Positions 1 through 7,670 of a DNA stretch of 64,000 nucleotides are shown piece by piece. The notes beneath the pieces were generated by a model. The model did no database searches. It had not been told where the DNA came from and was given only the letters and a program-made list of their open reading frames with translations. Position 1 is the stretch's first letter, and every line of letters starts with the position of its first letter. This stretch comes from Micromonospora sp. MW-13. Lineage in GTDB: Bacteria; Actinomycetota; Actinomycetes; Mycobacteriales; Micromonosporaceae. The position numbers and the translations under genes are program-made. The DNA lies in NCBI RefSeq assembly GCF_003434305.1, contig NZ_QKKX01000044.1:124001-188000 (forward strand). The letters run 5' to 3'.

Positions 1-119
1 GTGCTACTCGGCCCTCGTTGGGCATGCCAGCGTACCCTTTCTGCCGAATCGCTGGACTCGACTCCAGAGACCTCGGTGTGAACTCTCGGCGAGGCGGTCG
101 GATCGGGTGTCGTCCGAGG

Positions 120-359
120 TCATTCGGCCTGCTGAGGGTCGTCCCGGTCGGGTTCGGTCGGGTGGGTTGCTGTACTCCATAGCTGTACTTCCTTGGCTGC
201 ACGGAGCACGTCACGGGCGGCGGTGGCCAGCGGGCAGTTTGCTGTCCGGCAGATCGGGCAGCGGCCGTCGGGGCCGGGTTGATGGTCGCGGAGGACCCAG
301 CGGGCGGTGAGGATAAGCCGGTTGCGGATCTGGGCCAGGGAGAGGAACGGCGCGGTCAT
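120..359 (-). CDS. 79-aa CxxC-motif small protein
   Basis: A 79-residue protein starting at an ATG only 2 nt after the stop of the upstream XRE regulator (TGAGG then ATG), so translation is probably coupled. The middle carries CPIC followed six residues later by CPLA, a possible zinc-binding knuckle in the segment GRCPICRTANCPLA. There is no signal peptide and no transmembrane segment. I do not recognise a named family, although short proteins of this kind (WVLRDHQ..GRCPIC) are common beside XRE regulators in Micromonosporaceae accessory regions. It is the third gene of the cassette 1718 to 120. Its role is unknown; a small accessory partner of the regulator is an inference. Confidence 0.6.
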   Translation of the reverse strand: MTAPFLSLAQIRNRLILTARWVLRDHQPGPDGRCPICRTANCPLATAARDVLRAAKEVQLWSTATHPTEPDRDDPQQAE

Positions 360-361
360 CC

Positions 362-1561
362 TCAACCCACCCCGAGGGTGGCGGCGAGGTGGATGAGCGT
401 CGTTGGGGTGGCGGGGTCGCGGGCGACCTGGGCGAGCACGTCCCGGCCTGCCGGTCGGTGGCGGATCTCGGCCGGCGCAACGTGGTCGGCTTCCATCAGG
501 GCCCGGCCGGCGCTGATCGGATCGTCGGTCTGGAGGTACGCGCGGGCGGCGTCGATCAGGTGGGCGGCGCGGTGTTCGGCGGGTAGCCACCGCCAGCCGT
601 CCCGCGTGGTTGCCTTCTCGTGCCAGGCTACGGCGGCCCCTCCGTCGCCCAACTCCACCGCTGCGGCGACCCGGGCCAGCTCCACCGCCGTCGGCCCGAA
701 CCCGGTGCGGTGGTGGTCATGCCCGTCGCCGACTCGGGCGGCCAGGGCGGCGGCCTCGTCGAGCAGCTCGGCCACCGCCGCGTCGTCGCCGTGACGGGCG
801 GCGGCCAAGGCTGCCTGGAGAAGCAGGGTTCCGCACAGGGACAACTCCGGGGGTAGGCCGAACTCGATCACCGGTGGGGCGATCCGGTAGGCGGCGGCCA
901 GCATCGCCGACTTCGCCACCCGCACCTGCCCAGACGCGCGGAGCACCTGACCGAGCTGCACCGCTGCGGCGGCCACCACCACTCGGTCGCCCGTGGCAGC
1001 GATCATCGCCCGGTCGACAGCAAGCCACGCCAGGTCCGGGGCACCCAGCTTGACCATCAGCGACGCGGTGATCCGGTACGCCTCCACCAGTGGCGCCCGA
1101 CCCGCCACCGGGTCAGTGTCGTGGACGCGCTCGACGTCGGCCAGCAACTCCGGCAGCAGGTCGACCACGCGTGTATAGCGGGCATGTTGAAAGGTCGTCC
1201 AGGCGTGCGCGACCTGGCGGGCCATCTGGACGGCCGGCAGCACCGGCCGGCTGCCTGCGGGTCGGCCGAGGGGAATCTCGTACGTCGACAGCGCCGCCCG
1301 GATCCGCTCCACGCCCTCGGTCCGCTCGGGCACGCCCGCGGGTCGTATGTCCCTGCCGAGTAGTACCGCGGTGTCGATGCGCAGGACAGCGGCGATGTTC
1401 TGGAGGGTGGAAAGCTTGTCGAGGGACCGGACGCCGCGCTCGACCTTGTCGACCCAGCTCTTGGACTTGCCGAGCCGGTCGGCGAACACCTGCTGCGACA
1501 GTTTCCGCCGACCACGCCAGTACGCCACCCGACGACCGACCGGCAGTCGGTCACCGTCCAC
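362..1561 (-). CDS. XRE-family regulator with long C-terminal helical domain
   Basis: A 399-aa DNA-binding regulator. An N-terminal helix-turn-helix (about residues 8-65; core LSQQVFADRLGKSKSWVDKV) is followed by about 300 residues of alanine-rich, TPR-like helices. I chose the GTG at 1561, directly before the HTH and overlapping the 55-aa upstream gene by 11 nt. The longer ATG-started frame begins with a low-complexity Arg-rich stretch that is only the shadow of that small gene. The architecture matches the BldD-like/XRE plus TPR regulators abundant in Streptomyces and Micromonospora, whose ligands are mostly unknown. The HTH part is nearly identical to the broken copy at 3514-3090. Regulator class is fairly sure; targets are not known. 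Confidence 0.8.
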   Translation of the reverse strand: MDGDRLPVGRRVAYWRGRRKLSQQVFADRLGKSKSWVDKVERGVRSLDKLSTLQNIAAVLRIDTAVLLGRDIRPAGVPERTEGVERIRAALSTYEIPLGRPAGSRPVLPAVQMARQVAHAWTTFQHARYTRVVDLLPELLADVERVHDTDPVAGRAPLVEAYRITASLMVKLGAPDLAWLAVDRAMIAATGDRVVVAAAAVQLGQVLRASGQVRVAKSAMLAAAYRIAPPVIEFGLPPELSLCGTLLLQAALAAARHGDDAAVAELLDEAAALAARVGDGHDHHRTGFGPTAVELARVAAAVELGDGGAAVAWHEKATTRDGWRWLPAEHRAAHLIDAARAYLQTDDPISAGRALMEADHVAPAEIRHRPAGRDVLAQVARDPATPTTLIHLAATLGVG

Positions 1562-1718
1562 GATTTCCCCGCCGGTCCGGCACCGCCCGCGTAGTTTCCT
1601 CCACCGGTACCCGGTCCGCCTCGGCTTGGGCGAGAAGCCGTTGTTTCGCCGCCTCATGCTCCGCCGCTTGGATCTGCTCGCCCCGGCTCTGCGTCGGCTC
1701 GCGCTGCACACCGTCCAT
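1551..1718 (-). CDS. 55-aa charged small protein, first gene of XRE cassette
   Basis: A 55-residue hydrophilic protein with an ideal ribosome binding site (AGGAGG, 6 nt before the ATG). It is strongly supported because a paralogue at 3671-3501 keeps the same core, SRGEQIQAAE then an Ala/Lys-rich helix then DADR.PVEETT.AVP. It overlaps the GTG start of the XRE regulator by 11 nt. The sequence looks like one amphipathic helix with a charged tail and no transmembrane segment. Function is unknown. Consistent coupling to the regulator in both copies suggests it works with that regulator, for example as a small modulator, but this is inference. Confidence 0.65.
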   Translation of the reverse strand: MDGVQREPTQSRGEQIQAAEHEAAKQRLLAQAEADRVPVEETTRAVPDRRGNRGR

Positions 1719-1885
1719 CTGCGTCCTCCTGTGGAAGGGCGCGGCAGCGGTGCTCTTGGAAGGACCGACCACCGCCGCGCCGAACAAGAGGCGCGGCTTC
1801 TCGGCCGGAACGGCACCTGTCCTAGCCACGCCCGGAGATCAGCATCCAGTGATCGGACAGTTACGGTCGAGGAGCGGCGCGTCCG

Positions 1886-3001
1886 CTATCTACGTGCGGA
1901 CAATGCGCAGACAGCGGCCTCGGCCTGGTCAACGAGGCTGATCGTGCGGGTGGCGTGTCCGAGACTCTGGACCCGCTCATAAACGCCTAACGCCTCGCCG
2001 ACATCTCCGGTGTCCGCGAGCGCCGCAGCGAGACGCAGTAAGTAGGGTCCGGTCCACGCGGCACCGGCCGACTCTGCTGGCAGCCCGGCCAACCCAAGCC
2101 GCAGATGCTCGATCGCCTGCGCGTCCCAACCGAGTAGCCGGTAGGCGAGTCCACGCTGCATGGCCAGGTATGCGGCCGAGTGGAAGTAGATCCACGGCGG
2201 CTCCCGGTCGGGCGCCTGACTGGCAGCCTCGTTCAGCTCTACGGCCTGGTCGAGCAGGTCGGTGACGGCCTCCGCCTCGCCGATCAAGGCGTGGCCACGG
2301 GCCTGCTGCTGGGCGGCGATGGCCCGCACTCCGGGGCTGGCCGGCTGTCGCACCGCCGCTGCGGAGAGACCGATCAGCGGACCTGAGCGACGCTCCGACC
2401 AGGCCAGATGCCCGCGCATACTGAGTGCAGTAGCGATCATGTCCGCGTTGCCGGCCTCCGTGCCCCACTCCAGCGCGGTGCCATACCACCGGCTGGCGAC
2501 GCGACGTCGATCGCCGGCGGCAAACAGCCACCCTCCGAACTGAGCCCACTGCGCCGCGAGATCGACCACCTGCGGCCGGAGCGCGCCGGCGACCTCGACA
2601 ACCAGCGTGGTCACCAGGTCCAACTGGGTACGAATCGTCGGTAGCAGCGGTGTGGAGCCGAGGGTGTCTTCGAGCCGCCGGTGGGCGGCGAGCAGCTCTG
2701 CCAGGATGTGCAGGGTCGCGGGGTCGACACGGCGGGGGTGTCGGGCGGCATAGGCCAGCCGCTCAGGGTCGCGCGGCGCGGGAGACGGGTGCAACATGCC
2801 GGACAGGAACCCGCTGGCATCAAGAACGTCATCGAGCCGCGCGGCCAACTCCACGGTCGGCCGGCGGCGGCCCGTCTCCAGGTCGTGAAGGTGCCCCCGG
2901 CTGGACAAAACGAGCGGGGCGAGCTGCCGCAGCGAAAGCCCTGCCGACATGCGCAGCCTGCGCAGCTCAGCACCAAATCGACCATCCGTGATGGGGGGCA
3001 T
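1886..3001 (-). CDS. XRE-family transcriptional regulator
   Basis: A 371-aa regulator starting at the ATG at 3001, which has GAGGAG 7 nt upstream; an in-frame ATG 35 codons earlier has no such site. The N-terminal HTH (about residues 8-60; MSAGLSLRQLAPLVLSSRGH then DLETGRRRP) is followed by about 300 residues of helical repeats resembling TPRs, as in BldD-like/XRE-TPR actinobacterial regulators. It lies on the same strand as, and between, the intact cassette (1718-120) and its decayed copy (3671-3090), but its sequence is only distantly related to theirs. It probably has its own promoter in the ~85 nt to the pseudogene end. Target genes are unknown. Confidence 0.8.
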   Translation of the reverse strand: MPPITDGRFGAELRRLRMSAGLSLRQLAPLVLSSRGHLHDLETGRRRPTVELAARLDDVLDASGFLSGMLHPSPAPRDPERLAYAARHPRRVDPATLHILAELLAAHRRLEDTLGSTPLLPTIRTQLDLVTTLVVEVAGALRPQVVDLAAQWAQFGGWLFAAGDRRRVASRWYGTALEWGTEAGNADMIATALSMRGHLAWSERRSGPLIGLSAAAVRQPASPGVRAIAAQQQARGHALIGEAEAVTDLLDQAVELNEAASQAPDREPPWIYFHSAAYLAMQRGLAYRLLGWDAQAIEHLRLGLAGLPAESAGAAWTGPYLLRLAAALADTGDVGEALGVYERVQSLGHATRTISLVDQAEAAVCALSARR

Positions 3002-3089
3002 GGCGCACTCCTCAGCTACAAGGACGCGGCGGCCTGCCCAGACTCTTAGCAGGTCACCACTTCGGACGGTACACCCGACCTCACCCCCA

Positions 3090-3514
3090 TCACGGGCAGC
3101 GGCCAAGGGCGGCCTGCACCAGCAGTGTGCCGCACAGGGACAACTCGGATGGGGTGCCGTACTCGATCACGGGCGGGGCGATCCGGTACGCGGCGGCCAG
3201 CATCGCCGACTTCGCCAGTCTCGCCCGCCCCGACTCGCGCAGCACCTGGCCGAGCTGCACCGCAGCGGCAGCCACCAACCCCCTGTCACCGGCCGGGCTT
3301 CCCGGCCGAGCAACACGGCCGTGTCGATCCGCAGGACGGTGGCGATGTCCTGGAGGGTCGACACCTTGTCCAGCGACCGGACACCCCGTTCCACCTTGTC
3401 CACCCAGCTCTTGGACTTGCCGAGCCGGTCGGCGAACACCTGCTGCGACAACTTCCGCCGCACCCGCCAGTACGCCACCCGCCGACCGACCGGCAGCAGC
3501 TCACTGCTGCCCAC
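3090..3514 (-). pseudogene. Decayed copy of the XRE regulator
   Basis: The first ~75 codons, from the GTG at 3514, match the HTH of the regulator at 1561-362 almost exactly; the DNA around 3403-3450 and 1456-1500 is essentially the same. After GREARPVTG the frame jumps straight to the segment AVQLGQVLRESGRARLAKSA, which lies about 170 residues further on in the intact copy and is now in another frame. The 3' third, after QAAL, is missing, and the next XRE gene starts just downstream. This is therefore an internal deletion with a frameshift plus a 3' truncation. A short HTH-only peptide of up to 139 codons could still be made from the remaining frame. Confidence 0.8.
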
Positions 3515-3671
3515 GACGCCACCGCCGCTCCGGTACCGCCTGGGTCGTCTCCTCAACCGGTATCCGATCCGCGTCGGCCTGCGCAAGAATTCGCCGCTTT
3601 GCCGCCTCCCGCTCAGCCGCCTGGATCTGCTCGCCCCGGCTCACCGCCGGGTCGTCGCCATCACCCTGCAT
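3501..3671 (-). CDS. 56-aa small protein, second copy
   Basis: This is a paralogue of the 55-aa protein at 1718-1551, sharing SRGEQIQAAE and DADRIPVEETTQAVPERR. It starts at an ATG preceded by GGAGGTGGGA and ends inside the beginning of the decayed XRE copy (14-nt overlap with the GTG). The reading frame is intact although its partner regulator is broken, so it may still be expressed, or it may simply not have decayed yet. Function is unknown, as for the first copy. Confidence 0.5.
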   Translation of the reverse strand: MQGDGDDPAVSRGEQIQAAEREAAKRRILAQADADRIPVEETTQAVPERRWRRGQQ

Positions 3672-3788
3672 TCCCACCTCCGTCAGCAGAAGCGCGGCGG
3701 CAAGCTCGGCCGTCGCGTGCCATCCACAATGACGCCGAAATGTCACCGACCGCGACGACACAAGATGCGACAACCCGGCCACATCACC

Positions 3789-3807
3789 GGCGACATTTAG
3801 GCGACAT
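3789..3807 (+). promoter_or_regulatory. GGCGACAT direct repeat, one helical turn apart
   Basis: Two copies of GGCGACAT (3789-3796 and 3800-3807) lie 11 bp apart in the short gap between the divergent small-protein cassette and the XRE gene starting at 3826. Direct repeats on one face of the helix directly before a regulator gene are a plausible autoregulatory operator. This is inference; no known box matches. Confidence 0.3.
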
Positions 3808-3825
3808 CCCGCTATGGTGACGGTC

Positions 3826-4575
3826 ATGACCGTCCCGAACACCGCCCTGCGCGCCGTCCGTACCGGAATGCGCATGAGCCAGGACGACTTCGCTCGCGCG
3901 CTCCAGGCCGCCGGCCACCGCGTCGGCGAGCCCAACGACGCCAACAAGAGACTCGTCCAGCGATGGGAGTCCGGCGCGATCGCCGCGCCGCGGCCCGTCT
4001 ACGCCCGCGCGCTGGAGGTCGTCACTGGCCTACCCATCTCGCTGCTTGGCTTCGCCGCGGTGCCCGACGGCCATGTCGCCGACGACCAGCACGGTGGCCA
4101 CGACCTGACGTCTCCCATGTCCAGCCTGGCCACGCCGACGCCAACGTCCAGGCCAGCCACGGTTCACACGTCGTACGAGGGCGTATGGCTCAGCCGCTAC
4201 CAGTACTATTCCAGCGGTCGGGGGGAGTCCTTCGCCGGGCAGCACTTCGTGGTCGTGCTTCAGCACGGCGACCGGCTGACCGCACGCAGCCTGCCGGGCT
4301 CGGCGGCATCGTCTCTGTCGCTGGATCTCACCGTGGACGGTGCCGTTGTCACTGGCACGTGGGTGGAGCAGACCGACTCGGCCGGCTACTACCGGGGCGC
4401 CCGGTATCACGGCGCAATCCAGCTTCTGGCCGAGCCCACGGGTCGACGGATGGCCGGAAAGTGGGTCGGGTTCGGCAAGGACATGGACATCAACACTGGC
4501 CCGTGGGAACTAGTTTTCCGGGATGCCTCGACGTCCAAGGCGACGCTCGATCGGTACAACACGTCGGCGGCGTAG
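3826..4575 (+). CDS. XRE-type regulator with C-terminal beta-rich sensor-like domain
   Basis: A 249-aa protein. Residues ~6-65 form an XRE HTH in which the recognition region includes an inserted loop (GEPNDANKRLVQRWESG). After a Pro/Thr-rich linker (about 85-115) comes a C-terminal domain of about 130 residues rich in Tyr, Trp and Gly (SYEGVWLSRYQYYSSG ... GTWVEQTDSAGYYRGARYHG), which looks like a small beta-barrel and could bind a ligand. I used the ATG at 3826; an ATG four codons earlier (3814) is possible, and neither has a clear ribosome binding site, so a leaderless transcript is possible. It is divergent from the decayed cassette. Targets and ligand are unknown. Confidence 0.7.
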   Translation: MTVPNTALRAVRTGMRMSQDDFARALQAAGHRVGEPNDANKRLVQRWESGAIAAPRPVYARALEVVTGLPISLLGFAAVPDGHVADDQHGGHDLTSPMSSLATPTPTSRPATVHTSYEGVWLSRYQYYSSGRGESFAGQHFVVVLQHGDRLTARSLPGSAASSLSLDLTVDGAVVTGTWVEQTDSAGYYRGARYHGAIQLLAEPTGRRMAGKWVGFGKDMDINTGPWELVFRDASTSKATLDRYNTSAA

Positions 4576-4932
4576 CGCGCGCCTCGCGGGGGCAAGGCGA
4601 CCTGTCGGGCGCGCGTACGTCTCCGGCTGCCGGTGGCAACGGAGTCCACGGATGTCCGGCGTTGCCCGCGACCGTCGTCACCAATTTGGTCACCCAGCTC
4701 GGCTATCAGACGTTGAAGCGGAACTTAGACGGCCTCTCCCGTGACCTGCGGCGACCTGGTCGGCGCGCTGGTCACGCTCGCTCCTGGGCTCACGTCGTTG
4801 ATGGCTGGTTGCCGACGTTTCGCGCTGTCTTGTGCCCCGTGTGTGCCCCCCGGAGACTCCCTTGCTCAGGAAACGGGCGCACCTCGCGGCTGTGCGGACC
4901 ACGCCCTGGGCGGATCCGCGATATGGTGGTCT
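4576..4932 (+). other. Intergenic stretch without a convincing gene
   Basis: In the 357 nt between the XRE gene and the lipoprotein gene I see no ORF with coding character on either strand and no tRNA. It may hold the promoter of the lipoprotein gene, but no clear -10/-35 pair stands out. Confidence 0.5.
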
Positions 4933-5451
4933 ATGCCGTTAGCGCGTTCCGCCAACCGAATTTGGTGGCTTGGCCTGATCTCAGCGATCGTGATGACCGG
5001 GTGCGATTCCACACGCGAGATCCCATCCGAGCCCTTGCCGCAGACGTCCACCTCCGGGCAACGGCAGATAGCTCAGTCGTCTGCACCGCCTACCGCTGCG
5101 GTCTGCCCGCCGACCGCGCAGAACACATCCCGGGATCTACAGGGTGTCGGTGACGGCGCAACGCTGTGGGCGATGCTGTTTTCGGGGATGCTGCGGACCG
5201 GCACGGAAGTCAAGGTGGCCTGGCGCATGACCGGCAGTGGCGACTTCTCGATCAGCGCCACAGGTCCCGACGGAAAGGTCGTCAAGCCTGTCTGGGGTCC
5301 CGAGCCGCATGGCGGGAGCAACTGGAATCGGCCGGGCGACGAGTGGGGCACCGGCTGGGTTTTTCCCACTCCTGGTTGCTGGACGATCAACGCGACGCGA
5401 ACCAGCGGGACAGGATCCCTGTTATTGCGGGTCGCTCAACAAGGTGGATGA
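4933..5451 (+). CDS. Putative secreted lipoprotein
   Basis: A 172-aa protein from the ATG at 4933, chosen because it puts a classic lipoprotein signal at the N-terminus: MPLARSANRI, a hydrophobic core, then MTGC with the lipidation Cys at residue 24. A Ser/Thr/Pro-rich linker follows (about 28-60). Then comes a compact domain with alternating aromatic and Gly residues (WRMTGSGDFSISATGPDGK ... GDEWGTGWVFPTPGCW) and two further Cys residues. The domain looks like a beta-sandwich and is probably displayed on the outer face of the membrane. I do not recognise a functional family. It stands alone, with non-coding DNA on both sides. Confidence 0.65.
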   Translation: MPLARSANRIWWLGLISAIVMTGCDSTREIPSEPLPQTSTSGQRQIAQSSAPPTAAVCPPTAQNTSRDLQGVGDGATLWAMLFSGMLRTGTEVKVAWRMTGSGDFSISATGPDGKVVKPVWGPEPHGGSNWNRPGDEWGTGWVFPTPGCWTINATRTSGTGSLLLRVAQQGG

Positions 5452-6101
5452 TTAGGACGTATAGGGACACAGCCCCTGCCGAAAGGGCGAATCGTGCGGG
5501 GCTGCATTCCCCCGAGGGGGTCAACCATCGGGCGTTCGTCCGCATGCCGCTGTCGCCGGTTGTCGTGGTGCCGTGCCGTTGCTGTCGCCGGCCGCAAGAC
5601 ACACGGTTTAGGAAGGCGACAGTCGCAGTCTTGCCATCGTGGCCGTGACCTGCACGGGCCGGTCGTCCACCGGCTCTACGTATCAAGATCATTGCAGGCG
5701 CTCTGCACGATGCGCTGCGGACGCCCGAGGACGGCCGGAGGCCGCCCGCAGGGCAGGCCGCGAGCGCGACGGCTACCTCTGCCTTACAAAGATCAAGACG
5801 ATTGCCTGCCTGCGTCGGTCACTGCTGGCGACCTGCTCGCCGTGTCGCCTACCGTCGACCCCGGACCGTGTTCGTCGGCAGGCTTGGCTGTACGGATGGC
5901 TGTACGGCCTTTTGATCCGTAGCTCCGGGCAGTGCGGTCCTGTACGGCTATCCGCGATGTCAGATGGCCCTTGATCACCCCGGGAGGGATGCTGCGGGCC
6001 GGTGGGTTGCTGTACGGCGCTTGCGCGCCGTGCGGGCACTTGCCCTGGAGCATGTCAGCCATGCGTGGTCGTTCCCGCCGTATACCGCCCCAACCTTGCC
6101 G
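5452..6101 (+). other. 650-bp stretch with no convincing gene
   Basis: Open frames on both strands here are short and Arg/Pro-rich and show no recognisable domain. The stretch lies between the lipoprotein and the padR operon, inside the island that ends with a broken integrase at 7611. It may be decayed mobile-element DNA, but I could not identify any protein in it. Confidence 0.45.
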
Positions 6102-6120
6102 TATTCAGTTTGACTGAATA
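6102..6120 (+). promoter_or_regulatory. Inverted-repeat operator before padR
   Basis: A perfect 8-bp inverted repeat, TATTCAGT-TTG-ACTGAATA, ends 10 nt before the ATG of the PadR gene, in a locally AT-rich patch. PadR regulators usually repress their own operon by binding short dyads near the promoter, so this is very likely the autoregulatory operator. Confidence 0.65.
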
Positions 6121-6130
6121 TCCTTTCGTC

Positions 6131-6463
6131 ATGACTATCCGCGAACAGAGCTATTTCGCGCTCGCCGCGCTGATGGACGGCCCACTCCACGGATACGCGA
6201 TCATCAAGCGCGCCGAGGAGCTGTCAGGCGGTCGGGTACGCATGGCGGCTGGCACCCTCTATGCGGCGCTCGACCGGCTCAGCGCCGAAGGGCTCCTACG
6301 CGTCGTCGACGAGGAGGTGGTCAACGGGCGGGCCCGGCGCTACTACAACCTCACGGACGAGGGCGTTGCCGTGCTCCGCGCCGAGGCCGATCGGATGGTC
6401 CAGGCTGCGCGCGTCGTGACCGACCGACCGGCGCTGCGCGTTCGGGCGGTGAGGCCGGCATGA
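6131..6463 (+). CDS. PadR-family transcriptional repressor
   Basis: A 110-aa winged-helix regulator. Residues ~8-85 show the PadR signature: ALMDGPLHGYAIIKRAEELS, then the wing region GTLYAALDRLSAEGLL and RARRYYNLTDEG. The ATG at 6131 puts MTIREQSYFALAALMDG at the N-terminus, which is typical for the family. The protein is short (PadR subfamily 2), with little C-terminal dimer helix beyond residue 85. Its last codons overlap the following membrane-protein gene (ATGA), so the two form an operon. It is expected to bind the palindrome at 6102-6120 and to be released by an unknown small molecule. Confidence 0.88.
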   Translation: MTIREQSYFALAALMDGPLHGYAIIKRAEELSGGRVRMAAGTLYAALDRLSAEGLLRVVDEEVVNGRARRYYNLTDEGVAVLRAEADRMVQAARVVTDRPALRVRAVRPA

Positions 6464-7404
6464 CTCAGGAGGTACTTGAGGCGCGGTACCGGCTGCTGCT
6501 GTGGGCGTACCCGAAGCGCTACCGGCGTGAGCGCGGCGCTGAGATGATCGGCACGCTCATGGAGGCGGCCGGCCCTGATCAGCGGCGCCCGCCGACGCGG
6601 GAGGGGGCGATGCTGGTCCTACGGGGACTGCAGACCCGCGCCAGGACGCACGACGCGCGTTCGACCAGCCGGGGCTTCCGTGGATCGCTGCGCCTGGCTG
6701 TGCTCCTGCTGCTGGTGTATGCCACGGCCGGCAGCCTGGCCGAGACCGGCAGAGTCCTCCCCCGCATCGTCACGGACGGCGTGGACTACCCACCTGAGCT
6801 CATCTATCCACTGGTAACCGTCATCGCCGCCTTGGCGGTCGTCGCGGTAGCCGGCGGGCGATACGTACTGGGCCTACTGGCGGCGCTTAGCGCGCTCGCC
6901 GCGACGCTGGTCGTTCTGCGCCTCGCCTTGGTCGGCGTAGACAGCGTCACCGGTGAGCGCCACTATCCACCGATCGAGTTAATCCGCGACGTCGCCACGA
7001 CTGACTCGACCCTCTGGCCGCTGCCGCTCGCCGTGCTGTTGATCGTGCCGTTGATTCTCTGGCCGGCGCCGGGCACACGGCGGCCTATGGCCTGGCTGCT
7101 CGCTGTGCCGGTCGCGGTGTTTCTGCTACCCACGGACTACGACGTGACGATCGGCCTGCAACCGGGGGCCACCGTCGTCGTGATGGCCGGCTTCCTGCTA
7201 TGGGTTGCCGTCGATGCCCGGGCGACCATCGCGGCCGGGGTGCTGCTCATCCCGCTGATCATCGCCATGCTGTCGCTCAGAGCCCTGGGCGCCTGGGGTC
7301 AGCCCGAGGCTCTCGGCGCCACGTGGTTCTGGACACTCGTCGTCGGGGCCATGACCCTGCTGACCGCCGGCGCCCTCGGCCTCCGCCGCCAGGCCCGCGC
7401 CTAG
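6460..7404 (+). CDS. Membrane protein in padR operon
   Basis: A 314-aa integral membrane protein starting within the padR stop (ATGA overlap). The first ~75 residues are cytosolic and basic (YRLLLWAYPKRYRRERGAEM), followed by about eight hydrophobic helices between residues 78 and 305. Small PadR-linked membrane proteins with this LLxAYPxxYRxxRGxE opening are common in actinobacteria and are often annotated only as hypothetical. No transporter motif is visible. Because PadR-controlled membrane proteins elsewhere are often efflux components or stress-responsive, a membrane-stress or drug-response role is possible but not shown here. Confidence 0.75.
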   Translation: MTQEVLEARYRLLLWAYPKRYRRERGAEMIGTLMEAAGPDQRRPPTREGAMLVLRGLQTRARTHDARSTSRGFRGSLRLAVLLLLVYATAGSLAETGRVLPRIVTDGVDYPPELIYPLVTVIAALAVVAVAGGRYVLGLLAALSALAATLVVLRLALVGVDSVTGERHYPPIELIRDVATTDSTLWPLPLAVLLIVPLILWPAPGTRRPMAWLLAVPVAVFLLPTDYDVTIGLQPGATVVVMAGFLLWVAVDARATIAAGVLLIPLIIAMLSLRALGAWGQPEALGATWFWTLVVGAMTLLTAGALGLRRQARA

Positions 7405-7433
7405 ACGCCCGCTGTGCCCGAGCCGGAGCTTGG

Positions 7434-7611
7434 AAGATCACCGTGCACGACGCCCGACGTACCTGCGCCACGCTGCTCGTCGACCTGGACGTGCGCCCGC
7501 GCGTCATCATGCAGGTGCTTCGCGGCACGCGGAGGTCTCGGTCACGATGGAGATCTGTCCTCGGACGCCACCCGGGACGCGCTCAAGCGTCTGGGCGAGA
7601 GCCTACGATAG
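7434..7611 (+). pseudogene. C-terminal remnant of a tyrosine recombinase (integrase)
   Basis: The segment reads TVHDARRTCATLLVDLDVRP and RVIMQVLR, continues one frame over as RHAEVSVTMEI, and finishes in a third frame as SSDATRDALKRLGESLR. Together these are the end of a phage/ICE-type integrase: the HxxR box is present (HDAR), followed by the H-box region, while the catalytic Tyr after MEI falls in a small deletion. Two frame changes and the missing 5' part make it certainly inactive. It marks a past integration event at the right border of the regulator-rich island. Confidence 0.8.
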
Positions 7612-7670
7612 CCACTGCACTTGAGGGCACATTTAGCGATCACCGGCCGCTGGCATCGCCGGCGAACCCC

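Noticed and set aside
5452..6101. Possible N-terminal integrase or excisionase remnant
   Set aside because: No frame shows recognisable recombinase blocks; only the 7434-7611 segment is convincing.
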